Shown here piece after piece: positions 17,527-27,335 of a stretch of DNA of 64,000 bases. Origin of the DNA: Dyella sp. C11 (GTDB taxonomy: Bacteria; Pseudomonadota; Gammaproteobacteria; Xanthomonadales; Rhodanobacteraceae). Within the stretch, counting starts at the first letter, position 1, and each line of letters opens with the position of its first letter. The notes below the pieces were generated by a model. That model did no database searches and was not told the origin of the DNA. It worked only from the letters and a program-made list of their open reading frames with translations. The translations under genes and the position numbers were made by a program. The stretch covers positions 149,737-213,736 of the forward strand of contig NZ_QAVX01000006.1 of assembly GCF_003121485.1 (NCBI RefSeq), given 5' to 3'.

Positions 17527-18650
17527 GATGCCGCTCCCATCCGCGCGGTGCTCAATTCCTGATACGCCTGCTCCCAACGTCGCCCAACAGCCTCGAGCGA
17601 CAACGCCCGATCGAAATGGGCACGCACTTCCGCGGACGATGTGCGCGCGGCGGCGGCCTGCACCATGGTCCGTGCCAGTGCACTTGCATCACCGCGCTCC
17701 CAAAGACGCCCCACGTTGCCAACCAGGGCCCGAAACGACGGGATATTCGTCACCACCGGCATCACGCCGCAGGCCATGGCTTCCAGCAGCGCATAGCCAC
17801 AACTTTCCGCATGGCTGCCCGAAACGAAGATGTCGGCAGCACGCATCAGCGACTGCACATGCGGATGCGGCACCTTGCCGAGCAGGTGCACGCGATCGAC
17901 CAGGCGCGCATCGCCCTCGATGCGTCGGCGCACCTGATCCAGCAACGGCGCGCGGCCGAAAGCACACCACAATTGCAGGCCCGGCAAGGACTCGCTGGCC
18001 TGCGCGACGCCTTCCAGTACCGTAAGGGGATCCTTGCCGGATTGCAGATGGCCGACCCACACCACGCACGGATCGCCGTACAGCCCGGTCTCCGACCACG
18101 CGCTTGCGCGGCTGCCCGGCGTGAACCGGCTGGTGGATTCGGGCACCACGAAGATGCGTGTCGATGGCGCAAACAGCGCAGCGGATACGTAGGGCTTCGC
18201 CAGCTCTGGGGCCGTGAATGCCACGCCCTGCGCAGCCGCGTACCAGCGCCGCCAGCGCGGGTGACGCCAGCGCGAGGGCACGCGATCCGCGTGGTCCTGC
18301 AGCAGGATCGGCAAACGCGGCAGCTCGCGTGCCAACGCGTGCACATCCGCCGCACAACCCAGGCTGTGCACGTGCGCCACGTCGGCGCCCAGTTCTCCAA
18401 GCAGATGCGCCACGCCACGCGCGCGTCCAGCGACGCCAGCGTGGCCCGCCGGCATGAAGCGGTAGTCCACGCCGTTGTGCTTCATCCTCCCCTCCCGCGT
18501 CGCCATCTGGATGACGCTCACCTGCACGCCTGCACTGGCCGGGGCTTCGGCGATGTCCACCAGCGACGGCCAATGCGCAAGCATGTCGGCGGGTGAAAAA
18601 CCCTCCGGCGCCGGGAAATAGTTGATCTGGGCGACATGCAGGGGACGCAC
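17523..18650 (-). CDS. glycosyltransferase family 4
   Basis: About 375 residues, GT-B fold. The C-terminal half has VVWVGHLQSGKDP and the E-x7-E motif ESCGYALLE. The start is uncertain: GTG at 18650 gives VRPLHVAQINYFPAPEG, a normal GT4 N-terminus, 50 bp after the preceding gene. An ATG at 18749 would overlap that gene and add 33 atypical residues. It is paired with the GT4 gene downstream by a 4-bp overlap. Confidence 0.88.
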   Translation of the reverse strand: MRPLHVAQINYFPAPEGFSPADMLAHWPSLVDIAEAPASAGVQVSVIQMATREGRMKHNGVDYRFMPAGHAGVAGRARGVAHLLGELGADVAHVHSLGCAADVHALARELPRLPILLQDHADRVPSRWRHPRWRRWYAAAQGVAFTAPELAKPYVSAALFAPSTRIFVVPESTSRFTPGSRASAWSETGLYGDPCVVWVGHLQSGKDPLTVLEGVAQASESLPGLQLWCAFGRAPLLDQVRRRIEGDARLVDRVHLLGKVPHPHVQSLMRAADIFVSGSHAESCGYALLEAMACGVMPVVTNIPSFRALVGNVGRLWERGDASALARTMVQAAAARTSSAEVRAHFDRALSLEAVGRRWEQAYQELSTARMGAAS

Positions 18651-18699
18651 GGTCAGTGCCTGCGAAGGAAGCGTCGGCGCAACAGCATGAAAGCGCCGC

Positions 18700-20214
18700 T
18701 CAAAGGCCGGATACCTGCGGCATGCGCAAGCGCACCAGCCGGTTGGCAAGGTTCAATTCCCAGGGGCGATCGTACCTGCGCAAGCGGTATCGCCACGATG
18801 CTGCGGCCGCCAGCGTCCGTTTCGCCCACGGCGGCGAGCGCAGATCCTGCACGGTCGGGTAGCGGCAACGCAGCACCGTGACGAAATCGTGGATGCGCTG
18901 GCGAAGCTTGTCGTTGACCCAGGGCGCGTCCGCATGACAGGCGTAGTCCACCCATTGCTTCTGCGTCCATTCTTCGGGCGTGGAGGGGAACACCACGGGA
19001 TTGCCGTGGATGTCCAGCAGCGGCGTCGCACGCCGCTTGCCGTGATCCTTTTCGTGCCGGCTGCTGTCGGGTAGCGGCGTGTAGATGTACACGATGATTT
19101 CCGACTGCGGATTGATGCCCTTCAACTAGCGGATGAACTCGAACGTATGCTCGGTTTCTTCTTCCGTGTTTTCCGGCGGCGCGACCATGAACGACAGTTC
19201 CGGAATCACGCCGTGACGGCGGCACAGCTCCGCCACTTCCAATGTCTGATCGGGACGCGTGCCCTTGCGGATTTCCTTCAGCATGGCCGGGCTGGCCGAT
19301 TCCGCACCGATATACGCCATGCGCAGTCGACTCTTGCGCACCAGTTTCCACGTGCTTTCGGACAGGTTGAGCAAGGCATCGGCTCGCGCGTAACACCACC
19401 ATGGCATCTCGAAGCGGGCCATGATTTCAAGCAGCGGAATCATGTCCTGTTCGCGGTCGAAGAAGTTGTGGTCGAAGTACTGGATGGAATCGGCACCCAG
19501 GCCGTGCTTGAGGTATTTGAGGTCGCGCTCGAGTCGCGCCAGGGGAGGCAAGGCCGTGGCACCGCCGAACATAGCCGCCACGCCGCAGAACGTGCAGCGA
19601 AAACGGCAACCCACCGATGCCTGGTGCGCCACCGTGCGCCGCCCGAGGAACGTGCGAGCGAGATAACGGCGCGGATCGCCCAGCTTCTCGTACGGCAACA
19701 CCACGGACGGCCCGTTGCGGGAGAACGGCCGACTCGGGTTGTGTACCACGCCGCCCTCGCCCTTCCACGAGAGCCCGTTCACCGTGCCAAGCTTCGCCGT
19801 GTCGCCTGCATGCAATGCGGTGATCAACTCGGGAAAGCTGTCTTCTCCCTGCCCACGGATCGCATAGTCCACGTACGGCGCCGACAGCGCGGTATCGGTG
19901 TAAAGCGTGGGGAAATAGCCGCCCCATACAATGGGCGTGTCAGGTCGATGCGCACGTATGGCGCGCGATACCGCAATGGCCGGTTCAATTTGCGGACCAC
20001 CCATCACGCTGATGCCCACGGCCGTATGGGCACGCTGGTCCAGCGCATGCAAGGTGCGATCGATGAAGTCGCGATCCATGTTGCCGTCGATGATCGAACT
20101 GCTTCCTTCGCGATCCAGCGTGGTCGACAGATGCAGCAGCGACAGCGGGAACCTTGCGCTCGAACGCGAGGTAATCGTGGGATTGATCAGCAGCGTGTGC
20201 GGTGCGTGGTTCAT
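18700..20214 (-). pseudogene. B12-type radical SAM protein interrupted by in-frame TAG
   Basis: Residues from MNHAPHTLLINPTITSRSSA through a B12-like N-terminal domain and the CRFRCTFC cluster motif run to FEFIR, then TAG (19126-19128). The frame continues at once as LKGINPQSEIIVYIYTPLP for 142 codons to 18700. The segment after the stop is the normal C-terminal part of this HpnJ/BchE-like family, so the gene is one unit of 504 codons with a single nonsense codon. A TTG directly after the stop is a weak possible restart. An alternative start at 20238 (ATGA overlap with the methyltransferase stop) would add 8 residues. The cobalamin/SAM enzyme may methylate or rearrange a lipid or sugar. Confidence 0.8.
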
Positions 20215-20234
20215 GGCGTCCGGGTGCCGGGGAA

Positions 20235-20933
20235 TCATGGCTTGCGCCACAACTGGAAAACGAGGGCCACGGGCACGTCGAGCGCCACGCGGTCGAAGTG
20301 CGCGCCGGGCGGAATGTCCGCCGGGTCGAGCATGGGTTCGAGTACGCAACCGATCTCCAGCCCTTGCGCCGCACACGCGGCGTGCCAATGGCTGTAGTGG
20401 TGCGCGGTGTGGCGCACGGCATAACGCCGGCCTTCCGCCTTGAAGTCGCGCAGCCAGCCCAGGGCATGGCCGATGGGATGCACATCGCTGCACAGCACCA
20501 TGCCGCCGGGCTGCGTGACGCGGCACAACTCGGCAAGCACGGGTTCCAACTGCTCGACATGGCCCACCGCCAGTCCACACACGGTGAGATCGGCCCACGC
20601 ATCGGACACGGGCAGTGCATCCAGGCTGCCCTGCATGAGTTCAATGGATGCATGTCGATGCGGCGCCGCCAGTTCGTCCTGCGCGCGCACCAGCATGTCC
20701 GGCGAAAGATCCACGCCCGCCACGCGCGCAGCACCGCGCCGTATCGCATGGCGCATGTAGCGCCCGGTGCCACAGCCGGCGTCGAGCACATTGCGCCCGC
20801 CCATGTCGTGTGGCAGCAGGCCGAGCATGGCGCGTTCTTCCGCCAGCATCACCGGGTTGTGTGCCCGTGCCGGGTAACTTGGTGCCCACAGCGCGTATGC
20901 GTCGGCAGGATCGAGGATCGGCGTGGTAAGCAT
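20235..20933 (-). CDS. class I SAM-dependent methyltransferase
   Basis: 232 residues. Motif I VLDAGCGTGRYM (about residues 49-60), an acidic residue ending strand 2 (VAGVDLSPDML) and the LCRVTQPGGMVL segment show a Rossmann methyltransferase of the UbiE/COQ5-like type. Its start codon overlaps the amidohydrolase stop by one base (TGATG). It sits between the amidohydrolase and a B12-type radical SAM gene in the glycan operon, so a small-molecule, sugar or lipid acceptor is likely. Confidence 0.9.
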   Translation of the reverse strand: MLTTPILDPADAYALWAPSYPARAHNPVMLAEERAMLGLLPHDMGGRNVLDAGCGTGRYMRHAIRRGAARVAGVDLSPDMLVRAQDELAAPHRHASIELMQGSLDALPVSDAWADLTVCGLAVGHVEQLEPVLAELCRVTQPGGMVLCSDVHPIGHALGWLRDFKAEGRRYAVRHTAHHYSHWHAACAAQGLEIGCVLEPMLDPADIPPGAHFDRVALDVPVALVFQLWRKP

Positions 20934-22162
20934 CAGCAGCGCGCCTCGGCGATGGTGGCAGGTGCGGTGAAAGCCGCGCGCGCGGTCGCCAGTTCAAGTC
21001 CGGGCTCCAGCGCCAGCACGGCGGTATCGGCCAGGGCCTTCGCCAGCAACTTGGGACGTCCATCCAATACGACGCGTACCGTCTCCACGCCGGCGACGTC
21101 AAACCATTCGGCAAAATCGGGATCGGCGATGCGCGGCACGCCGCCGCGCACCACGGCGCGAATCTGGTTGCGTTCGATGCCCACCAGGTTCCACGCCTCG
21201 TGGCCGCCGCGATCCTCCACGATCACCAGGTCCGCATGTGCACCCGGTTGCAACGTGCCGTGCCACGGCATGCGCAGCAGCCGGGCACTGTCGTCGGTAA
21301 CCAGCCCGAGCAACTGTTGCGGCGACAGTTCACAGCGAACCGCTGCATGGCGCAGCTCTTCCAGCAGGTCACGCGAACCGCTCAACCGTGAATCCGTACC
21401 CAGCGCCAGCCTGCCTGTCTCGGCGAGGCGACGCGGTTGCAGCGTGCGTCCGAGCAGGCGTTCATTGCTGGACGGGCACCACACCACACCCGCACCGCAG
21501 GCGAGGATACGGTCGATGTCCTGTTCGCGCAGTCCCACGCCATGCACCAGCACCGTGTGCGCGGCGAGGCAACCGAGCTCATCGAGTCGCGCAAGTTCCG
21601 CTTCGGCCACGGCGTCGGTGCCTTCGGCGAGGTGAATGATCCACGGCCTATCCACCGGTGTCTGCGCAAAGCTCTGCTGCACCGGGGGCCCGTACGACGT
21701 CCAGCCCAGCGCATAGCTCCAACCGTGGTCGCGCAACAGCGCCACGGGGAAATCCACATCATCCAGCGCGGCATGCCATGGATCGTGGTGGGCGACGCAC
21801 GTAGTGCCCGCCAGCAGATTCTTCAAACCACCATGGCGCAAACGCGTGGCCTTGGGCACGCGCAACGCGGCAACGACCGCGGGATTGGCGAAGTGCGACT
21901 GAAACGCCTCGATCCACGCGTAGCTGTTGGGAAACGCGCCCGCATCCAGCGCAGGCACCGCGTTGACCTGCAAATGATCGTGCGCGTTGATCAGGCCGGG
22001 AAAGATCAGGTGATCGCGCAGGTCGACCCGGTACGCCCATGCCGGCAGCGAGGCGTCGATGCGGCCGCCGCGAATCTGCAGCGGTGCGCGCGTTACGCCG
22101 TCGCGCGTGACGCACGCCGCTCCGCACAGGCTGGCATGGGTTCGGGCCGACCGCGTGTCCAC
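20933..22162 (-). CDS. amidohydrolase family metal-dependent deaminase/hydrolase
   Basis: About 409 residues. The metal-binding HxH is in NAHDHLQ. Further ligands are suggested by the His of VLVHGVGL and the Asp of LGTDSRLSG, as in the TrzA/cytosine-deaminase-like branch of the amidohydrolase superfamily. The ATG start possible at 22228 would overlap the methyltransferase upstream, so GTG at 22162 is preferred. Such an enzyme is not a standard part of glycan assembly. Here it is flanked by two methyltransferases, suggesting a tailored small group. Substrate unknown. Confidence 0.87.
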   Translation of the reverse strand: MDTRSARTHASLCGAACVTRDGVTRAPLQIRGGRIDASLPAWAYRVDLRDHLIFPGLINAHDHLQVNAVPALDAGAFPNSYAWIEAFQSHFANPAVVAALRVPKATRLRHGGLKNLLAGTTCVAHHDPWHAALDDVDFPVALLRDHGWSYALGWTSYGPPVQQSFAQTPVDRPWIIHLAEGTDAVAEAELARLDELGCLAAHTVLVHGVGLREQDIDRILACGAGVVWCPSSNERLLGRTLQPRRLAETGRLALGTDSRLSGSRDLLEELRHAAVRCELSPQQLLGLVTDDSARLLRMPWHGTLQPGAHADLVIVEDRGGHEAWNLVGIERNQIRAVVRGGVPRIADPDFAEWFDVAGVETVRVVLDGRPKLLAKALADTAVLALEPGLELATARAAFTAPATIAEARC

Positions 22163-22166
22163 GCTA

Positions 22167-23006
22167 TCACCGCCTGCGCATGACAATAAGGAAGTGGTCG
22201 CCCATGTCGCGCAATAACGGAAAGGCACCGAGCTTGTCGTCGAGGCGACCGAGGCGCTCGTACCAATGCTGGCGTCGGCGATACCTGTCCACCAGATACG
22301 GCGGCGGCATGAACAGGCTCAGCGCGCGATAGCTCTCCAGCGAGAACTGCCCGGCAAAGGCGCGATAGAACTCACGCGGCAGGTAGTAGTAAGTCCAGAT
22401 GGTGTGCTTGTTCATGCCCACCGCCGCCGGGCCACGCGTGCCACGCACACTGGCGCGGCGAAAACGCCCGCGCAGCGCGTAATGCCCCAGTTCCCACGGG
22501 CAGATGCGACCCATCGCGGAGAACACCAGCTTGCCGCCGGGCTTCAGCAGGCGTGCGCACTGCTCGGCGACGGCAGCCAGGTCCGGCGCACAATTGAGCG
22601 GGCCGAAGTTGGAATAGATGCCGTCGAACGATTCCTGCAATTGGTCCAGCTGCTGCACGCCAAGGTGCATCGCCACCACGTTCGATTCCACGCCCGCCAC
22701 CGCGGCGCGTGAACGCGTGCGGCCCACCATGGCGGGCGACCAGTCGGTGGCCACCACCTGGTAACCGCGGTGCGCGAATTCCAGGGCATCCAGGCCCGTC
22801 CCGCAACCGATGTCCAGCAGTTGCGAGCCAGCGGGTACTTCGTGACACACCGTGTCCCACAGCGTGGTGCGCATGCGCTGGATCAATTCGTTATTGCCGC
22901 GCGGGCCATCGTAATCGGCGGCCACGCTGTCGAAGGCACGCTGCGTGTCGAGCAATTGCGCGTCGTTCAAGGAAGCCTCCATCGGGCGTCCGCTTGGTTG
23001 TCCCAT
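22167..23006 (-). CDS. class I SAM-dependent methyltransferase
   Basis: About 279 residues. Motif I LLDIGCGTGLDALEFA, the acidic ATDWSPAMV strand and the LLKPGGKLVFS segment give a clear Rossmann methyltransferase. The C-terminal third, with aromatic stretches (HTIWTYYYLPREFYRAF), resembles methyltransferases of O-antigen loci. Start at ATG 23006 without a strong Shine-Dalgarno; ATG 22982 is possible. The next gene starts 4 bp after its stop. Confidence 0.87.
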   Translation of the reverse strand: MGQPSGRPMEASLNDAQLLDTQRAFDSVAADYDGPRGNNELIQRMRTTLWDTVCHEVPAGSQLLDIGCGTGLDALEFAHRGYQVVATDWSPAMVGRTRSRAAVAGVESNVVAMHLGVQQLDQLQESFDGIYSNFGPLNCAPDLAAVAEQCARLLKPGGKLVFSAMGRICPWELGHYALRGRFRRASVRGTRGPAAVGMNKHTIWTYYYLPREFYRAFAGQFSLESYRALSLFMPPPYLVDRYRRRQHWYERLGRLDDKLGAFPLLRDMGDHFLIVMRRR

Positions 23007-23090
23007 CACTGGCTTACGGCACCCGTTTGCAGATTCATCGAGGCAACGCGTTCCCGTGCCGGGCGACGCGTCATGTGCAGGTAGGTGCCT

Positions 23091-23948
23091 TCACGCGTGC
23101 GTTTGGTTGAATGTCACGGTGGTGACGCGGGTGCGCCGCATGGCGTTGCGCACAATCGCGGCGAACGCGCCCAGCGTAAGCCCGAACAGCGCCCCGATAC
23201 CCCAGATCAGCGCGAGATTGGGAAATGCCGGCCCCTTGGGCACGTACACGGGCCACATCAGCGAGGTGTCATACGTGTAGTTCGGGCTGAGACGGATGCT
23301 CAGGTCGCCACGCACCTGGCGAAGATCGCGAATCTGCGTATCCGTGGCCGCCAGCAGCACGGAGGCCACACCGGCATCCTGCGCGGTACCGTGCGCACCT
23401 CCCGGCGTGGCCTGCTGGGTCAACTGCTTGCGCTGGTTTTCGGCATTGGCCAGATCCGACTGCACTTCACCCAGGCGCGCCTGAGCCAGGGTCAGCGGCG
23501 TGGCCAACAGTTTCTGATGGAGCGTCTTCAGCTGGGCCACGGTCGCTTCAGCAAATTGCCGCGCCTGTTCGGGCGACCAGCCACGTACGGAAAACTTCAC
23601 CAGCGGTCCTGCGTAGGGCAGCGGTTCGAGTTTCACGCTCTTTCGATACAGTCGCGCCTCAGTTGCATCCTCCGGGATATGCAGGCTCGCCAATACCTGG
23701 TTCTGGAACGGCACCAGCTGAAGGCGCTCCAGCACGCGCGCCAGCGGCTCCACCTTGGGGTCCTGCCCCGGAGGAATGCCGCCCACCTGCCCTATCTGGA
23801 TATACGCCGTGGCTTCCCACTGGGGGCGCGCCGCATGCGAAAACGCGAACGTCGCGACCAGCACCACCAGCAACCCAGCGAGAAACCACACCCACTCGCG
23901 GATGAAGATCCGCCACATGTCCACTACGTACACTTCGTCTCGTTGCAT
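23091..23948 (-). CDS. Wzz-like chain-length determinant protein
   Basis: 285 residues. An N-terminal membrane helix (about 18-38, WFLAGLLVVLVATFAFS), a long periplasmic helical region and a C-terminal membrane helix (about 240-262) preceded by the Pro-rich PVYVPKGPAFPN. This is the polysaccharide co-polymerase (Wzz) layout, without the cytosolic kinase domain of Wzc. It controls glycan chain length together with the Wzy-like polymerase, whose gene ends 11 bp upstream. Confidence 0.88.
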   Translation of the reverse strand: MQRDEVYVVDMWRIFIREWVWFLAGLLVVLVATFAFSHAARPQWEATAYIQIGQVGGIPPGQDPKVEPLARVLERLQLVPFQNQVLASLHIPEDATEARLYRKSVKLEPLPYAGPLVKFSVRGWSPEQARQFAEATVAQLKTLHQKLLATPLTLAQARLGEVQSDLANAENQRKQLTQQATPGGAHGTAQDAGVASVLLAATDTQIRDLRQVRGDLSIRLSPNYTYDTSLMWPVYVPKGPAFPNLALIWGIGALFGLTLGAFAAIVRNAMRRTRVTTVTFNQTHA

Positions 23949-23959
23949 GATCGTCTGGC

Positions 23960-25138
23960 TCACGGAGGGGTTGGCGTGGGCATGCCGCCGTTGGGATCGG
24001 CATGATCGAAGGGAGTGCCGGCATTGCCGCGTCGACTGGGCAACAAGGCCGCCACCAGCTGCAGCAGCAGGCACAGCACGATGAAGCCCGCATTGGTCCA
24101 GGTGAATGCCTGGGGCGCGAACGGCGCCATCAGGCAGGTATAGGCCACGCGCAGGAAAATCAGCAGCCCGAACAGCGGCACCGCGGGCTGCATGCGCCGC
24201 ACGCTCCACAGCAGCAGCGCGTACAGCGCCGCCATGGAAGCGACCGCACCGCCTGGGCCCAGCGCCATCAGGAACGGAAAGAATTCCGTGCCCACATTGA
24301 CGTTGGACGCATCCAGGGGAATGCCCGTGCCGGCGGTGACGATCGAACCCGCCATCGGCACCAGCTGGTTGATCAGGAAGTGCGTGTCCCGATAGTGCTT
24401 GGCGAGGATCGATGCGAAGTTGTACGGCCCGGCACTGGCGTACAGCAGCAACCACTTCACGCCCTGCGGCAATGCCTTGTACGTGTCGCTGAAGGGAAGC
24501 GTGACGTAATCGAGCGTGCCGGAACGCAGGATGCCGAGTACCGAAAACACCACGGCGCCGCCCAGCGCGAGCAACAGCACCCGCTTCCACGGCAACGGCC
24601 TGGCATCATCGCGACGGAACAGGATCACCAGCGCCACCGAAAACAGCGCGGCGAAGATGCGGTTGCGATCAATGACGAGCACGGGAAAGACGAATCCCGC
24701 GATGACCAGCGCCGCACGCAGCCCGCGATGGCGTGCGCAAAGCAAGCCGATCGGTGGCAGCACCCAGCACATGTCGGACACATGCCGAATGTGGTCGCGG
24801 CCGCCTTCCATGTTGGCGTACGACGAAGGTGCCGAAAACAACGGCACCGGAAACAGCACCAGATCGAGCACGCAGAACACCACGACGAGCCCGGCGAACA
24901 GCAGCGACACGAAAGCGTCCCGGGTGCCTGTGTAATCGCGGCTGCGAAAGACCGCGCTGCGCGGTACGCGAATGCCGGCCACGGCGTCGAAGGCGATCAT
25001 GGCCACACCTGCCGTGGCCAGCAGCAGGAGACCTTCCAGATAGTCCGGTGGCAGATCGTAGGTAAGCAGCGTGAGTCCGCAAGCCACCAGCAGCGGCACG
25101 CCCAGGTAGAACGACGGCCATCGAAGTAGCGTCTTCAT
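23960..25138 (-). CDS. Wzy-like O-antigen/EPS polymerase, membrane protein
   Basis: 392 residues with about ten hydrophobic segments and a large periplasmic loop (about residues 225-300). Sequence similarity within Wzy proteins is low, so the call rests on topology and on its place between a Wzz-like gene and a GT2 gene. It would link repeat units on the periplasmic face. The ATG at 25138 overlaps the GT2 stop by 4 bp (ATGA). Confidence 0.75.
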   Translation of the reverse strand: MKTLLRWPSFYLGVPLLVACGLTLLTYDLPPDYLEGLLLLATAGVAMIAFDAVAGIRVPRSAVFRSRDYTGTRDAFVSLLFAGLVVVFCVLDLVLFPVPLFSAPSSYANMEGGRDHIRHVSDMCWVLPPIGLLCARHRGLRAALVIAGFVFPVLVIDRNRIFAALFSVALVILFRRDDARPLPWKRVLLLALGGAVVFSVLGILRSGTLDYVTLPFSDTYKALPQGVKWLLLYASAGPYNFASILAKHYRDTHFLINQLVPMAGSIVTAGTGIPLDASNVNVGTEFFPFLMALGPGGAVASMAALYALLLWSVRRMQPAVPLFGLLIFLRVAYTCLMAPFAPQAFTWTNAGFIVLCLLLQLVAALLPSRRGNAGTPFDHADPNGGMPTPTPP

Positions 25139-26088
25139 GCCTGCGCCACCAGGCGATGGGCCTGACGACGCCGCGTCCGCGCCATCAACAGCAACAAGGC
25201 GTAGCCGGCCATGTGCAGGGCCACCGACCACACGCGACGTTCCAGAAAAGCAATCTTGGCGCCTATGTGATGCGACTGGGCCAACAGCAGCGTGCGGTCC
25301 GGCTCATCGAACAGCACCGCGCGCCGTATCGCGACATCGCGCGCTTCCATCAGGTTGCGAATGCGCGCGTGGGTGTCGCGCGTGCGGCTGAGGTTGCTGC
25401 CGTGGATGCGGTAGGCACACACATTGCGGTCGATGAAACCGATGGCATCGTGGGCCGCCAGGCGCAGGAAAAAGTCCCAATCGTCGATGCGCAGGCTCTC
25501 GCTCCAGCCCGCCACCGTTTCCAGCGCACGCCGGCGCACCAGCGTCACCGGACCGCCGATCGCCCATTGCGTGATAACCGCGCGGCGAATGCCTTCATCC
25601 GTGCGATACAGGCGCTTGTCGGCGTGGTGAAGATCGCGCATGCCGCTGTGATGCACGCGATGACCGTCCTGATCCACCACTTCCGAATCGCCGATCACCG
25701 CCCACTTGTTGGGATGCGCCAACAGATAGTCCACCTGTGCATCCAGGCCGCCCGGCAACAGATAGTCATCGCTCGCGCCCAGGCGAAGGAAATCGCCACG
25801 CGCACGCGCGGCCAGTTCGTTGAGCGTGGCAGCCACGCCCTTGTTGCCGCGACGCACGTACTCCACGGGTACATCGTTGCCATGTCTAGCGATCCACGCA
25901 GCGATCCGACAACCGGTATCGTCCGTCGAACCGTCATCGATGATGATGATCTCTTTCGCCGGATAGGGATCTTCCAGCACGCTATCGAGACAGCGCTCCA
26001 CGAAACGCTCGTGATTGAACGCGGGCACCAGCACCGACACCAGCGGCATGGGCGACGCGTTTTCCAGCATGCCGATTTCCATCGTCAT
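25135..26088 (-). CDS. glycosyltransferase family 2
   Basis: 317 residues. GT-A fold signatures are LVSVLVPAFNHERFVERCL, IIDDGSTDDT and the metal-site ASDDYL, followed by RIDDWDFFLRL. A hydrophobic C-terminal segment may associate with the membrane. It is an inverting glycosyltransferase for the glycan repeat unit. Start overlaps the flippase stop by 4 bp. Confidence 0.93.
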   Translation of the reverse strand: MTMEIGMLENASPMPLVSVLVPAFNHERFVERCLDSVLEDPYPAKEIIIIDDGSTDDTGCRIAAWIARHGNDVPVEYVRRGNKGVAATLNELAARARGDFLRLGASDDYLLPGGLDAQVDYLLAHPNKWAVIGDSEVVDQDGHRVHHSGMRDLHHADKRLYRTDEGIRRAVITQWAIGGPVTLVRRRALETVAGWSESLRIDDWDFFLRLAAHDAIGFIDRNVCAYRIHGSNLSRTRDTHARIRNLMEARDVAIRRAVLFDEPDRTLLLAQSHHIGAKIAFLERRVWSVALHMAGYALLLLMARTRRRQAHRLVAQA

Positions 26089-27335
26089 AGTCCCCCCAGG
26101 TAGCGATGCACCACGACCGCATTGAAAGCGAGATAGAGCACGTAGTTCGCCACGAAGGCATACATGGCACCCACCACGCCGTAGTGCGCCGTAAACAGGT
26201 ACACCAGTGCCACGTAGCTCGCGGCAAACACCAGCTCTGACGCCACGAACAAGCGAGTCATGGCCTTGGCCAGCATCACGTAGGAGAGAACGAACGAGGC
26301 GATCTTCACCACGTCGCCCATCAGCTGCGGCGCGTAGAGGTCGTTGGCGGGAGAAAATCCGGCGCTGAACAACAGCGAGGTCACCGCGTCACGGCAGAGG
26401 TAGACCGCCGCCGCCAACACCACCACCGCCGGCATGATGTAGCGGTACGCCATGCGCAACTCCGAGACCAGCGGCGTGCGCGCGTGCGTGGACGCCAGCT
26501 TGGGCAGGTAGTACACGTTGATCGCGGTGGTGAGGAACAACAGGTACGCGTCCGATACCTTGCTCACAGCCTGCCAGTAGCCCACCTGCTCCCAACCGAA
26601 CTGAGTGGCGAGATGGTCGCGAACCGCCAGGTTCACCAGCGGCGGCAGCAACGCGGAGGTCAACGTCATCACGGAAAAGGCAGCGAGGCGCGTGGTCATC
26701 TCGCGGTCGAAGTGCATGCGCAGCATGCGTCGGTCAAAGTAAGGGCTACGCCACCACGCAGGCAGGCCCACGGCGAGCACCAGCAGCTGGCCAATCACCA
26801 GCGCGAGCAACGCGCCGTACAGATGCAGCCAGTGCGAAAGCGCCAGCGCCGCAGCAATGCTCAACAGCGAACCCAGCACCTGGATGAACGCCAGGCGCTT
26901 CACGTCCATGAAGCCATTGATCACGGCAAGAATGTAGTTGACCAAAGCGATGCCGAGCTGCACCGCCGCCAACACGGCAATCAGGCCCTGGTAACGCGCG
27001 TCGCCCAACAGCCAGCCGGCGATCTGGCGGCTGAGCAACAAGCCCAGGGCGCCGATCAGGCACGAAGCGCACAACGCGTACCACAGCGCTGCAGCCAACA
27101 GGCGCGACAAGCGCTGCGGATCGTCGCGGTATTCCGCCACGTACTTCACCACGCCCGCGCTGATGCCACCGCCGGCCAGCACGGCGAGCACCGACATCAG
27201 GCTCATGAACTGGCCCAGCCGGCCCACGCCTTCGGGTCCGGCCATCCACGCCACCAGCTTGATGATCACCAGCCCCGCCAGCAGCTTGGCCGCCGTGGCG
27301 ATCGAGGCATAGAAGCCGGCGCGCACGATGTTCAC
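26085..27335 (-). CDS. Wzx-type flippase (polysaccharide biosynthesis protein)
   Basis: About 416 residues with 10-12 hydrophobic segments from the N-terminal INIVRAGFYASIATAAKL-like region to the end. It resembles WzxE/O-antigen translocases of the MOP superfamily. It would flip undecaprenyl-PP-linked repeats across the inner membrane. The start is GTG at 27335, overlapping the DegT stop by 4 bp (GTGA). A longer in-frame start would run far into the aminotransferase gene and gives a non-membrane N-terminus. Confidence 0.9.
   Translation of the reverse strand: MNIVRAGFYASIATAAKLLAGLVIIKLVAWMAGPEGVGRLGQFMSLMSVLAVLAGGGISAGVVKYVAEYRDDPQRLSRLLAAALWYALCASCLIGALGLLLSRQIAGWLLGDARYQGLIAVLAAVQLGIALVNYILAVINGFMDVKRLAFIQVLGSLLSIAAALALSHWLHLYGALLALVIGQLLVLAVGLPAWWRSPYFDRRMLRMHFDREMTTRLAAFSVMTLTSALLPPLVNLAVRDHLATQFGWEQVGYWQAVSKVSDAYLLFLTTAINVYYLPKLASTHARTPLVSELRMAYRYIMPAVVVLAAAVYLCRDAVTSLLFSAGFSPANDLYAPQLMGDVVKIASFVLSYVMLAKAMTRLFVASELVFAASYVALVYLFTAHYGVVGAMYAFVANYVLYLAFNAVVVHRYLGGL

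Noticed and set aside
9927-19128. Genome-wide amber recoding as an explanation of the two TAG interruptions
   Set aside because: Several intact genes in the window end with TAG, so TAG works as a stop here.
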